This document shows, one piece after another, positions 32,529 through 41,510 of a stretch of DNA of 64,000 bases (the first letter of the stretch is position 1; the number at the start of each line of letters is the position of its first letter). A program made the position numbers and the translations under genes. This DNA is from Acidobacteriaceae bacterium (GTDB taxonomy: Bacteria; Acidobacteriota; Terriglobia; Terriglobales; Acidobacteriaceae): contig PLBY01000107.1 of assembly GCA_003134655.1 (NCBI GenBank), positions 85,277 through 149,276 of the forward strand. Reading direction: 5' to 3'. A model generated the notes under the pieces. It did no database searches and was not told where the DNA came from. It saw only the letters and a list, made by a program, of their open reading frames with translations.

Positions 32529-33563
32529 ATGGCTTCCCAGGCGAACGCGGACGTGCTTTCCGGCTTTCTCGACTACTTGCGCATCGAGAAAGGGCTGGCG
32601 GCGAATTCGATCAGCGCCTATGCAACCGACATCCTGCAATTTTCTGAATTTCTGGAGAAGCATAAGCGGGTTCTGCTGAGTGCGCGGCGGAACGATGTGC
32701 GGGAATTCCTGCAGCAGTTGTTTTCGAATCAGGTCGACGGGCGCAGCGTGGGGCGGAAGCTTTCGGCGCTACGGCATCTGTATCGTTATCTACTGCTCGA
32801 CAAGAGAGTCGACCACGATCCGACGCTGAATATTGAATCGCCCCGGCAGTGGAAGGTGCTGCCCAAGTCGCTGGCGCGCGATGAAGTGGAGTCGACGCTG
32901 GCGTCTCCGGCTACGCTGTTGGCGAGCGGACAGCGCAACTCGAAAGATGCGGCGGCATTGGCCGCTCGTGATCGAGCCATGCTGGAATTGCTGTACGCGG
33001 GGGCGCTGCGGGTTTCGGAGATGGTGAACGCCACGCTGGAGGATTTGAAGCTGGAGTCGGGATACATGCTGGTGCGCGGCAAGGGGGACAAGGAACGCAT
33101 CGTGCCGCTGGGAAAACCCGCGCAGGATGCGTTGTCGGAATATCTGGCACAGGGGCGGACCGCGCTGGCGGAAAGAAAAGTCAAAGATCCCCACCCCTTC
33201 GACAAGCTCAGGGCAGGCTCTCTCGCAAAGAACGCGAGAAGGGTGGGGCACCCACCGACACTTGCTGTCACGAGCGGGAATTCGCCGTTTTTGTTTATCG
33301 CGCGGGGCGGGCGTAGATTGACGCGGCAGCGGGTGTGGCAGATGGTGGGGGAATCGTCGGTTGCGTCCGGACGGCACGCGTCACCGCACATGCTGCGGCA
33401 TTCGTGCGCCACGCACATGGTGGAAAACGGTGCGGACTTGCGGACGGTGCAGACAATCCTGGGTCACGCGGACATCTCGACTACGCAGGTGTATACGCAT
33501 CTGGCGCTGGATCGGCTGCGAACCGTGTATCAGAAGCATCATCCGAGGGCGAAGGCGAAATGA
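32529..33563 (+). CDS. xerD: Tyrosine recombinase XerD with in-frame repeat insertion
   Basis: 344 residues, about 40 more than usual (about 300). Core-binding SAM-like domain at about 8-95 and catalytic domain at about 120-340. Catalytic residues lie in GALRVSEMVNATLEDL (Arg), VRGKGDKERIVPLG (Lys), SPHMLRHSCATHMVE (H-x2-R), LGHADISTTQVYTHL (His and nucleophile Tyr). It resolves chromosome dimers at dif with XerC. Residues about 220-245 (DPHPFDKLRAG to VGHPP) are encoded by a dispersed hairpin repeat sitting in the loop before SPFLFIARGGRRLT. The catalytic set is intact, so the enzyme is probably functional. Confidence 0.88.
   Translation: MASQANADVLSGFLDYLRIEKGLAANSISAYATDILQFSEFLEKHKRVLLSARRNDVREFLQQLFSNQVDGRSVGRKLSALRHLYRYLLLDKRVDHDPTLNIESPRQWKVLPKSLARDEVESTLASPATLLASGQRNSKDAAALAARDRAMLELLYAGALRVSEMVNATLEDLKLESGYMLVRGKGDKERIVPLGKPAQDALSEYLAQGRTALAERKVKDPHPFDKLRAGSLAKNARRVGHPPTLAVTSGNSPFLFIARGGRRLTRQRVWQMVGESSVASGRHASPHMLRHSCATHMVENGADLRTVQTILGHADISTTQVYTHLALDRLRTVYQKHHPRAKAK
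33188..33254. repeat. Dispersed hairpin repeat inserted inside xerD
   Basis: TCCCCACCCC at the left and GGGTGGGGCACCC at the right flank TTCGACAAGCTCAGGGCAGG, and CTCTCGC / GCGAGA form an inner stem. The same pieces (CTCAGGGCAGGCTCT; GGATGGGGCACCC) recur outside genes at 41434-41510. The element is translated in frame. Confidence 0.8.
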
Positions 33564-33565
33564 TA

Positions 33566-33697
33566 TTCACCACGGAGGCACGGAGACACGGAGGAATGCA
33601 GACAATAATTTCTGTTTCGGGTTCGAACGAGACTCTTGCCGCGGTAAGATTTTACAAACTCCTGTTTTCTCTGTGTCTCCGTGTCTCCGTGGTGGAG
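33566..33697. repeat. Inverted repeat pair (TTCACCACGGAGGCACGGAG family)
   Basis: The left arm 33566-33594 and right arm 33668-33697 are inverse complements (TCACCACGGAG... / ...CTCCGTGGTGG), separated by about 70 bp of unique sequence. It fills the whole xerD-xerC spacer. Similar pairs lie at 46589-46690, 50192-50252 and 51642-51731, and one arm is inside argS at 52763-52787. Confidence 0.85.
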
Positions 33698-33710
33698 TTG
33701 GTGAAGTAAC

Positions 33711-34616
33711 ATGAATCCCGACAAGACCATCGTTTCGAAAGCCGTTGCCGATTTCCTCCGCCACTTGCGCGAGCGCAATGCCTCGCCGCACACAATCAAG
33801 GCGTACAGCGGCGATCTGGCAAACTTCGCTGCCTACGCTGGGTCGCGGGGATGGAAATCGATCGACCACATCGCGATTCGCGGATTTCTCTCGCAGCTTT
33901 ACGAAAAGGGACTAGGCAAGACGTCCGTGGCGCGATCACTCGCGGCGGTGCGGTCGTTGTATCGGTGGCTGGCGCGGGAGGGAGTGGTCGAGCAGAATCC
34001 AGCAAAGCTGGTGGCGACACCGCGGCTGCCGAAAAAGTTACCGCGCGTGCCGACCATTGAAGAAATGAACTTCGTGCTCGATGGGCAAATGCCTGAGGTC
34101 GCGGCTTTTCCTGAGCGTGATCTTCTCATGCTCGAATTGCTTTATGGCTGCGGCATCCGCAACTCGGAGCTGACCGGAATTAATCTTGACGACATCCGAT
34201 TGAGTGCGGAAGCAATCTTGATTCGCGGCAAAGGGAAGAAGGAGCGCTACGTTCCGTTCGGCGGGTCAGCGAAGAGCGCGCTGGCGGGCTATCTTCCGGC
34301 ACGGCAGGCAATGCTGGCGGAAATCCGCAAGAACTCCTCTGCGCTGCTTATCAACCAGCGCGGGGGGCGTCTGACCACACGCAGCGTGGGTCGCATCATC
34401 AAGAAGATTGCCGTTGCCAAGGGGCTTTCTCCGGACGTGCATCCGCACACTCTGCGCCATGCGTTCGGCACTCATATGCTGGAAGAGGGCGCCGACCTGC
34501 GTGCTATTCAGGAGTTGCTCGGCCACGAGCGCCTGGCCACGACGCAGCGCTACACGCAGCTTTCGATGAAACATGTGCTGCAGGTCTACGACCAGACGCA
34601 TCCCCGCGCAAAGTAG
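33711..34616 (+). CDS. xerC: Tyrosine recombinase XerC
   Basis: 301 residues, standard length. N-terminal SAM-like domain (VADFLRHLRERNASPHTIKAYSGDL) and C-terminal catalytic domain. Catalytic residues are in GCGIRNSELTGINLDD (Arg), IRGKGKKERYVPFG (Lys), HPHTLRHAFGTHMLE (H-x2-R) and LGHERLATTQRYTQLS (His, Tyr nucleophile). It works with XerD at dif. Adjacent xerD and xerC genes are unusual, since they are normally unlinked. Which gene is XerC versus XerD is judged from overall look only. Confidence 0.88.
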   Translation: MNPDKTIVSKAVADFLRHLRERNASPHTIKAYSGDLANFAAYAGSRGWKSIDHIAIRGFLSQLYEKGLGKTSVARSLAAVRSLYRWLAREGVVEQNPAKLVATPRLPKKLPRVPTIEEMNFVLDGQMPEVAAFPERDLLMLELLYGCGIRNSELTGINLDDIRLSAEAILIRGKGKKERYVPFGGSAKSALAGYLPARQAMLAEIRKNSSALLINQRGGRLTTRSVGRIIKKIAVAKGLSPDVHPHTLRHAFGTHMLEEGADLRAIQELLGHERLATTQRYTQLSMKHVLQVYDQTHPRAK

Positions 34617-34655
34617 TGACAGGCCCCGGGCGCGGCGCCTGAGAGATCCGTGTCA

Positions 34656-37397
34656 CTAAGGCTTTCGCAGTCCTTCCCACATCTCGACGATCCGTTTCTT
34701 CAAATCAGCAGTGAGTTTTTCGTAGGTGGCTTCCGACGCTTCGGATTCCGGCGGCGGAACCATGGGATCTCCGAAGACCATCTTCAGTGGCGTGAATCCT
34801 CGAAATGCCTGGTTGCGCGGCCACGCGTCATGGAAGCCCTCAATCGCCACCGGAATAATCGGCACCTGCAGGTGAATCGAAAGAATGGCTGCGCCCTTTT
34901 TGAAGATTCTGGGTGTGCCATCGATGGAGCGCTCGCCCTCGGGGTAGAGAATCAGCGCGAGTCCGTGCCGCAGGCCGAACGCGCCGGCGCGCATGGCAGG
35001 AACCAGGTTTGCATCGGGATCGAGCACGACTACCTTGATGGAGCGCGCCAGTTTTCGCATGAATCCCTGGCCGAAGATGTCGCTGGTGCCTACGGCAAAA
35101 GCTCGAAAGAAAACTTCCCGTGGCAGCAAACACGCCAGTATCAGCGGATCGAGATAGCTCTGGTGGTTTGACGAGATGATGTAGGCGCCATCCTTGGGGA
35201 GTTTCTCGAGTCCGGTCACCTTCAGATGAAAGCGATCGAGAACGAACATCTGCATCACTCTGGTGACGAGATACCAGAACGTGTCGTTGATTCGACTGGG
35301 ATGGGCCAGGCGAATCACGTCGGGATCGTCGGGATCCTCGGCGAGGATCGATTTCCACCCGGCGAAGGTGACGCGCGATCCCGGGCCGCCAGCGCCGCTG
35401 GCCGCGCTTTGCAGCACGGCGTCGATGAGATCGCGGACGGTGTAAATTTCAGTCAGCTGGGACTCTTCGAGATTGCCGCCGAGTTCTTCTTCGAGGCGGC
35501 TGAGTAGTTCGACGCGCTGCATCGAATCGAGGCCGAGATCGAGATCGAGGCTCAGCGTGGGCCGCATGGTTGGCGGAGCGGAGCGCGCGCCTTCGCGGAC
35601 AATCTTCAGACCCCGCTGCACGTCCGGCTGGTCGAGCCATGCGGCTTCGTCCGGGGTGAGCGGTTTCTCCGCCGGCAGGTTCGCATCGTCGGCAGTCTTG
35701 TTGGTCTGATTGGCTCTGACTCGCTTCGCGACTTCGAAGCGCTTTATCTTGCGGGTCGTGGTGCGTGGCAAGTCTTCTTGCCAGATCTCGTAGCTGCCAA
35801 TGCGCTTGGTGGAGGCGATCTTTGGCGCCAGGCCTTCAATGTCGAAGCGGATAGCTTCCTTCGCGTTCACGATCTTGCGCTGGCGAAGAACATCGAAATT
35901 CGGGACGATCACGGCGTGCAGCCGGTCGCCGCCCTCGCCCGGTTTTCCTTCCATTCCCATCACGGCGATTTCCTTGATGATCGGCGACTTCAGATAGTGC
36001 GCTTCGATCTCCTCGGGATAGACGTTCTTGCCGTTGCTCAGGACGATGACTTCTTTTTTTCGTCCGGTGAGGAACAGGTGCCCGTGCGCGTCGAAATAGC
36101 CGAGGTCGCCGGTCAGGAACCATCCGTCGCGCATGACCGCGGCCGTGGCATCGGGGCGGTTCCAGTAACCCTTCATCACCACCGCGCCGCGCACCGCGAC
36201 TTCACCGACCGGCGGACCCTCTTCCTGCGGTTGAATATCGACGATCTTGCCCTCGACGCCTTTCATCGCCTTGCCGCAGGAGCCAATCACGTTGTCGTGG
36301 GGAGAATTGACGAAGATGGCTGCGGTCGTTTCCGTCAGGCCTAGTGCCTGTAGTATGTCGATGCCAAGGTCGTGAAAGTCTCGCATGATCTCGGGATCGA
36401 AGCGTGAGCCGCCGGTGGCCAGATAGCGCATTTTCGGCCCGAGGGTGTCGTGGATTTTGCGGAAGAAGACGCGTCCGGCATTGATTCCCAACTTGCGCAG
36501 AGTGCGGTTGACCGCGACCAGCAGCGAGAAAACTTTCTGTGTTACCGCGCCGCGCTTCTTGATCTCCTGGAAGATACGTTCATGGATCAGATAGTAGAAC
36601 TGAGGTACGACGGCGAACGCGGTGATGTTGCGCTCGCCCAGAGCGCGCATCAGTTCGGTGGTGTTGAGCGTTTCCAGATAAACGACGCGCGATCCCTTCA
36701 CCAGCGGGAGCAGAAGATTCGCCATCTGCGCCAGCACGTGGAAGAGCGGCAGAACGCCGAGCAGCGCGTCGGTGGGGCCGAGATCGATCCAGTTGAACAC
36801 GGCCTCAACTTCGCCCAGGAAATTGGCGTGCGTCAGCATCACGCCTTTGGGGTCGGCGGTAGTGCCGGAAGTGTAGAGCAGGGACGCGAGATCGTCGTCC
36901 TTGGCAGGGGCGGGTTTAAATTTGCCCGGGCCCGCTTCGAAGATCGCAGGCAGATTGCCGAGCCAGTGATCCTCGACGGAATGGCTGGCCATGCGGTCGG
37001 GGTCCATGAGGACGAGACCCAGGTTCAGTTCGGTGACTGCAGGCCGTGCTACCGGAAGATGTTTGGCGTCGCAGAAGACTGCCGACGCGCCACTGTCTTT
37101 CAGAAGCTTGGCGACCTGGTCGGTGTGCAGGGCAGTGTCAAGAGGAACGGCGGCGCAACCCGAGGCAATAATTCCCAGGTAGGCCGCGACCCAGCGCGGG
37201 TGGTTGTCGGCGAATATCGCGAGTCTTGATCCGTGCGGGAACTCGTTTTCGGTGATCCAACGGCCCACGGATTCCGCCATGCGGTGAAGTTCGGCGTAGG
37301 TGCAGCTTTCGATGTGATCGTGGCGCTGGAGTTCGAGCGCGACATTATCAGGCCAGCGCAGGGAGCAATCGACAAAGCGGTCGTAGAAGGTGGGCAT
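34656..37397 (-). CDS. Trifunctional acyl-AMP ligase - acyl carrier - PlsC acyltransferase fusion
   Basis: 913 residues from ATG 37397; the upstream in-frame extension is Arg-rich and not protein-like. Residues 1-565 form an AMP-binding acyl ligase (YTSGTTADPKG 175-185, ALGLTET 351-357, GWFLTGDLGYFDAHG 425-439, LTGRKKEV 443-450). Residues about 600-665 are an acyl carrier domain with phosphopantetheine Ser625 in LGLDSMQ. Residues about 725-905 are a PlsC/LPLAT acyltransferase with NHQSYLD (H745, D750) and YPEGERS 818-824. The enzyme could activate a fatty acid, load it on its own carrier and transfer it to lysophospholipid, as 2-acyl-GPE acyltransferase/synthetases do. The internal carrier domain is the notable addition. 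Confidence 0.88.
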   Translation of the reverse strand: MPTFYDRFVDCSLRWPDNVALELQRHDHIESCTYAELHRMAESVGRWITENEFPHGSRLAIFADNHPRWVAAYLGIIASGCAAVPLDTALHTDQVAKLLKDSGASAVFCDAKHLPVARPAVTELNLGLVLMDPDRMASHSVEDHWLGNLPAIFEAGPGKFKPAPAKDDDLASLLYTSGTTADPKGVMLTHANFLGEVEAVFNWIDLGPTDALLGVLPLFHVLAQMANLLLPLVKGSRVVYLETLNTTELMRALGERNITAFAVVPQFYYLIHERIFQEIKKRGAVTQKVFSLLVAVNRTLRKLGINAGRVFFRKIHDTLGPKMRYLATGGSRFDPEIMRDFHDLGIDILQALGLTETTAAIFVNSPHDNVIGSCGKAMKGVEGKIVDIQPQEEGPPVGEVAVRGAVVMKGYWNRPDATAAVMRDGWFLTGDLGYFDAHGHLFLTGRKKEVIVLSNGKNVYPEEIEAHYLKSPIIKEIAVMGMEGKPGEGGDRLHAVIVPNFDVLRQRKIVNAKEAIRFDIEGLAPKIASTKRIGSYEIWQEDLPRTTTRKIKRFEVAKRVRANQTNKTADDANLPAEKPLTPDEAAWLDQPDVQRGLKIVREGARSAPPTMRPTLSLDLDLGLDSMQRVELLSRLEEELGGNLEESQLTEIYTVRDLIDAVLQSAASGAGGPGSRVTFAGWKSILAEDPDDPDVIRLAHPSRINDTFWYLVTRVMQMFVLDRFHLKVTGLEKLPKDGAYIISSNHQSYLDPLILACLLPREVFFRAFAVGTSDIFGQGFMRKLARSIKVVVLDPDANLVPAMRAGAFGLRHGLALILYPEGERSIDGTPRIFKKGAAILSIHLQVPIIPVAIEGFHDAWPRNQAFRGFTPLKMVFGDPMVPPPESEASEATYEKLTADLKKRIVEMWEGLRKP

Positions 37398-37512
37398 TCG
37401 TCGTGGCGAATATACACGAAATGCGTTACGGAACGCAGTACGCGTGGTCCTTCCCCTGCCGATTATTCCAGCCTTCACCCAAACCGAACGACGCAGTGGG
37501 AGGCGCGTCCGG

Positions 37513-38142
37513 CTAGGGCTTCTTGGGAGGTTGCGGTTTTTCAGCATCCGCGATTGCTTTGCGGAACTCGTCGACGGCGGAAACTTGGGGCGGCCGCAAA
37601 CAATCCTTGGCGATGTAGCGCCAGACTGCCGGCGAGTCCAGTGGAGCTGCAACGCCCCCGCGATACACCTCAAACGTATCTTCGGACGGCCCGACCTCGT
37701 TGGTCACGCGTGGCCCGCTCTGCGGCACGCCCATGCCGGGATCGCTGAGCGGAGGAGGATGACCCTGCTGCGCGCCGATCCGAATGCTGCTGTCCGTGGA
37801 CTGTCCCATGCCCGGGCGACTGTCAATTGGACCACCCTTGATAGAGGGTTGCACCATTTTCCCGGAGCCCGTCCTGATCGCGATCACCAAGTCTGATTCC
37901 GCGCCGTCCATGACTGGGCGCAACCGGCCCCATTCCATCACAGCTTTCTCCACATTGTCGCGGGCGGTGGCGTTGGCCATGGGCTGTTCGAGCGGCTCTC
38001 CCGCTTCCGGGTTGACCACGACCAGCACGGTCGTAGCTCTCAAGACATATTCGGGCAGGGTCTGCTTCTTTTTGTCCTTCGCATTGGCAGGAAGGGCCAG
38101 CAGAGTAGCTAAGAGGATCAGCGCGGAAAAGCGTGCAGTCAT
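37513..38142 (-). CDS. Secreted protein of unknown function
   Basis: 209 residues with signal peptide MTARFSALILLATLLALPANA. The mature part begins KDKKKQTLPEYVLRATTVLVVVNPEAGEP, followed by a conserved-looking strand pair (WGRLRPVMDGAESDLVIAIRTG). It then has a Gly/Pro/Gln-rich low-complexity linker at about 100-155 and a C-terminal helix (SAVDEFRKAIADAEK). I recognise no named domain. Proteins with the same layout seem typical of Acidobacteriota, but that is an impression. It lies upstream of the fusion ligase gene and divergent from secA. Confidence 0.6.
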   Translation of the reverse strand: MTARFSALILLATLLALPANAKDKKKQTLPEYVLRATTVLVVVNPEAGEPLEQPMANATARDNVEKAVMEWGRLRPVMDGAESDLVIAIRTGSGKMVQPSIKGGPIDSRPGMGQSTDSSIRIGAQQGHPPPLSDPGMGVPQSGPRVTNEVGPSEDTFEVYRGGVAAPLDSPAVWRYIAKDCLRPPQVSAVDEFRKAIADAEKPQPPKKP

Positions 38143-38284
38143 GGGAGGCTCCGTGACCGGTCAACTGACTGCGCCATTATACTGAAGGTAATCCCAAGCG
38201 TGTGTCGTTGCGGCCTCCGCTTGCATCGAATGTGCTAGGCTTTAAAGGTACTGTTGGGCGTGCTGCCCCTGAAGGAATTCGAGT

Positions 38285-41200
38285 TTGATCAATCAGCTAT
38301 TAGGCAAAGTTTTTGGGACCAAGAACGAGCGTGTGATTAAAGCGCTAATGCCCAAGGTCCAGGCAATCAACGCGCTGGAGCCGCAGATCCAGAAGCTCAC
38401 CGACGCCGAGCTGCGCGCAAAAACGGATGAATTCCGGCAGCGCATTCAGGAGCGGCTGAGCCACGTCACCCGGACTCCGCAAGCCGAGGCCCCTGCGCCC
38501 GGCGCCGACGACGAACCCGATGTTGACGAGCAGAAGCAATTCGAAAAGCGGGAGTACGAAGCGATCCGGGAGGTCCTCGACGAGATTCTGGTGGAGGCCT
38601 TTGCGGTGGTCCGCGAGGCCGGACGCCGGGTGCTCAACATGCGGCACTTCGACGTGCAGTTGATCGGCGGCATGGTGTTGCACCAGGGAACGATTTCGGA
38701 AATGAAGACCGGCGAAGGCAAGACGCTGGTCGCGACTCTCCCGGTATATCTCAACGCGCTCAGCGGACGCGGCGTACACGTGGTTACGGTCAACGACTAC
38801 CTCGCGAAACGCGATTCGGAATGGATGGGCAGGCTGTACCGGTTCCTCGGTTTGACGGTTGGCGTCATCGTGCACGATCTGGACGACGAAGAGCGCCGCG
38901 CCGCCTACGCGTCCGACGTGACGTACGGCACCAACAACGAGTTTGGATTCGACTACCTGCGCGACAACATGAAGTTCGACATCAAGGATTGTGTGCAACG
39001 CGGGCACAATTACGCGATCGTCGACGAAGTCGATTCGATCCTGATCGACGAAGCCCGCACGCCGCTGATCATTTCCGGCGCCAGCGAGGAGTCGACCGAC
39101 AAGTACTACAAGGTCAACCGAATCATCCCCAAGCTTGAAAAAGGCGAAGAACTCGACGTCGCTCCCGGCGAGCCCGCGCAACTTACCGGCGACTTTGTGG
39201 TCGACGAAAAGCACCGCAACATCACGGTGACTGACGAAGGCTGGGTGAAGGTCGAGGGCCTGCTCGGGATCGGGAATATTGCTGACCCGGAGAACTGGGA
39301 TCTCAAACACCACGTCGAGACGGCGATCAAGGCGCACGCGCTGTACCGCAAAGATGTGGAATACGTCATCAAAGACGGGGAAGTCATCATCGTCGACGAG
39401 TTCACTGGACGCATGATGCCGGGACGACGCTGGTCTGACGGTCTGCACCAGTCGATTGAAGCCAAGGAAGGCGTGAAGATCGAACGCGAGAACCAGACGC
39501 TCGCGACCATCACGTTCCAGAATTATTTCCGCATGTTCAAGAAGTTGGCGGGCATGACCGGAACGGCGGAAACGGAAGCAACCGAGTTCGACAAGATCTA
39601 CAAGTTGGAAGTGGTCGTGATTCCGACGAACAAACAGATGTTGCGGCTGGAGCATCCCGACGTCGTTTTCCGGACGGAGAAAGAGAAATACTTCGCGGCC
39701 GCGGATGAAATTGAGAAGCTCCACGCCAAGGGCCAGCCAGTGCTTGTCGGCACTACGTCGATTGAAAAATCCGAGCGGCTCTCGGAGTTGCTGAAGAAGA
39801 AAGGCTTGAAGGACCATGTCGTGCTGAACGCCAAATTTCACGAGCGGGAGGCCGAAATCGTTGCCCAGGCGGGACGAAAGGGCAGGGTCACGATTGCGAC
39901 GAACATGGCGGGCCGCGGCACCGACATTCTTCTGGGCGGTAATCCGGAGTTCATGGCCAAGCAGGAGTTGGTGAAGAAAGGGATCGCGCAGCAGTTGCGC
40001 GTGGCCCAAGGCAAGATCGAAGGGCCGCAGGAAGATGGAGAGACTTCCATCTTCTACTACAACGGCAACGAATACACCGTCCCAACGGATAAGTGGGCTG
40101 AGGCCCTGACTCGCTACAAAGCGCAGACCGACATTGAGCACGATGAAGTGACGTCGGTCGGCGGGTTACACATTCTGGGCACCGAGCGGCACGAGTCGCG
40201 GCGTATTGATAACCAGCTTCGCGGGCGTGCCGGGCGCCAGGGTGATCCGGGGTCTTCGCGCTTCTATCTGGCGCTCGAAGATGACCTGATGCGCATCTTC
40301 GCCAAGGAGTGGGTCTCGAACCTGCTGCAGCGCTTGGGCATGGAAGAGGGCGTGCCGATCGAGTCGAAGATGATTACACGCCGTATCGAGACGGCGCAGA
40401 AGGCCGTGGAAGGCCAGCACTTCGAATCGCGCAAACACCTGCTGGAGTACGACGACGTGATGAACAAGCAGCGCGAGGCCGTGTACGGCCTGCGTCGCCG
40501 CTTGCTCGAAGGCACCGACCAAAAGGATCTCATCCAAGAGGATTACGTCTCGGCAATTCTTGGCGAATTGCTGGAGCAATACTGCCCCGCGAAGGCCCAC
40601 GTCGCGGACTGGAACATCAAGGGGCTGAAAGACGCAGTGTTCACGCGTTTCGGCGTCGACTTCCTGGCCGAGGGCGTGAAGGCCGATACGCTGAATCGCC
40701 AAGAACTCGGCGACGCGATTTTTGAAAAGCTCAAAGAGCGCTACGACGCGAAAGAAAAGCTGATTGGGCCGGAGGCGATGCGCCATCACGAGCGCATGAT
40801 CATGTTGAGCGTGATCGACCAGCAGTGGAAAGATCACCTGCTCAGCATGGACCACCTCAAGGAAGGTATCGGGCTGCGCGGTTACGGGCAGCACGATCCG
40901 CTGGTGGAGTACAAGAAAGAATCCTTCGACATGTTCGAAGCGATGATGCAGCGCTTCCAGGAAGACACGGTGCGCTATCTGTACCTGATGCAGATCCTGG
41001 AGCGTCCGCCAGACGTGGGCGCGGGTGGTCCGCCGCCGAGCGCGCCCATTGGGCAAGGGCCGGAGCCGGGAGTCCCAGCGCAGCACGGCGGGGATGGCAA
41101 TGGAAGGCGTCCTCCGCGGATGGTCTCGACCTCGGCCGATGAACTAGAGGAAGCGTTCATGCGCCGCAAGCGCCGTGAACTCGAGCAGGCGCGGATGGCG

Positions 41201-41317
41201 GGCGCGGGTGACGCGCCGCAAGTGCAGCAAGTCGTCCGCGGACAGGAAAAAGTAGGGCGGAACGATCCGTGCCCTTGCGGGTCAGGGAAGAAATATAAGA
41301 AGTGTCACGGCGCGTAA
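38285..41317 (+). CDS. secA: Protein translocase ATPase SecA
   Basis: 1010 residues from TTG 38285, with ribosome site AAGGA 8 bases upstream. SecA drives post-translational export through SecYEG. NBD1 Walker A is MKTGEGKTLVA near residue 140, the DEVDSILIDEARTPLI Walker B/DEAD region near 250, preprotein cross-linking domain after it, NBD2 motifs ATNMAGRGTDILLGG and GRAGRQGDPGSSRF, helical scaffold and wing domains. It has an extended C-terminal linker (GAGGPPPSAPIG...) and the SEC-C zinc tail NDPCPCGSGKKYKKCHG. It is somewhat long because of an acidic insertion near residues 60-85 (PGADDEPDVDEQKQ). Confidence 0.97.
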   Translation: MINQLLGKVFGTKNERVIKALMPKVQAINALEPQIQKLTDAELRAKTDEFRQRIQERLSHVTRTPQAEAPAPGADDEPDVDEQKQFEKREYEAIREVLDEILVEAFAVVREAGRRVLNMRHFDVQLIGGMVLHQGTISEMKTGEGKTLVATLPVYLNALSGRGVHVVTVNDYLAKRDSEWMGRLYRFLGLTVGVIVHDLDDEERRAAYASDVTYGTNNEFGFDYLRDNMKFDIKDCVQRGHNYAIVDEVDSILIDEARTPLIISGASEESTDKYYKVNRIIPKLEKGEELDVAPGEPAQLTGDFVVDEKHRNITVTDEGWVKVEGLLGIGNIADPENWDLKHHVETAIKAHALYRKDVEYVIKDGEVIIVDEFTGRMMPGRRWSDGLHQSIEAKEGVKIERENQTLATITFQNYFRMFKKLAGMTGTAETEATEFDKIYKLEVVVIPTNKQMLRLEHPDVVFRTEKEKYFAAADEIEKLHAKGQPVLVGTTSIEKSERLSELLKKKGLKDHVVLNAKFHEREAEIVAQAGRKGRVTIATNMAGRGTDILLGGNPEFMAKQELVKKGIAQQLRVAQGKIEGPQEDGETSIFYYNGNEYTVPTDKWAEALTRYKAQTDIEHDEVTSVGGLHILGTERHESRRIDNQLRGRAGRQGDPGSSRFYLALEDDLMRIFAKEWVSNLLQRLGMEEGVPIESKMITRRIETAQKAVEGQHFESRKHLLEYDDVMNKQREAVYGLRRRLLEGTDQKDLIQEDYVSAILGELLEQYCPAKAHVADWNIKGLKDAVFTRFGVDFLAEGVKADTLNRQELGDAIFEKLKERYDAKEKLIGPEAMRHHERMIMLSVIDQQWKDHLLSMDHLKEGIGLRGYGQHDPLVEYKKESFDMFEAMMQRFQEDTVRYLYLMQILERPPDVGAGGPPPSAPIGQGPEPGVPAQHGGDGNGRRPPRMVSTSADELEEAFMRRKRRELEQARMAGAGDAPQVQQVVRGQEKVGRNDPCPCGSGKKYKKCHGA

Positions 41318-41332
41318 TCTGAGAATCGGGTG

Positions 41333-41379
41333 CCCCATCCTTGTCGCGTTTTGTGCGACAGGGTGGGGCTTTTGATTTT
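41333..41379 (+). terminator. Rho-independent terminator of secA
   Basis: CCCCATCC...TGTCGC pairs with GCGACA...GGGTGGGG and is followed by CTTTTGATTTTG. Its arms belong to the same hairpin repeat family as 30808 and 33188, so the repeat may double as terminator. Confidence 0.8.
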
Positions 41380-41433
41380 GGTGGGGAGTTCGTGGAATCT
41401 CCATGTGAAGAAATCCAAATCCCTCAAGTCAAA

Positions 41434-41510
41434 GTTCCCATCCCTTGGACTTCCCTCAGGGCAGGCTCTGTCCCTCCAAAAACCCAGAGGGGCAAGGATG
41501 GGGCACCCTC
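41434..41510. repeat. Dispersed hairpin repeat (CCCATCCCTT...GGATGGGGCACCC)
   Basis: TTCCCATCCCTTGG and GGATGGGGCACCC face each other across CTCAGGGCAGGCTCTGTCCC. It shares CTCAGGGCAGGCTCT with the copy inside xerD. It abuts the stop of the minus-strand CYTH gene and could end that transcript. Confidence 0.7.

Noticed and set aside
33563..33710. Possible attachment site or integron-like element between the Xer genes
   Set aside because: The inverted arms belong to a repeat family found at three other intergenic places and no integrase target duplication is visible.
37398..37673. 92-residue N-terminal extension of the acyl ligase fusion
   Set aside because: Arg/Ser/Pro-rich sequence unlike the ligase family, and it overlaps the coding end of the next upstream gene. 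ATG 37397 begins the normal domain.
38345..40141. 598-codon minus-strand frame opposite secA
   Set aside because: Antisense shadow; SecA motifs run through the whole plus strand.
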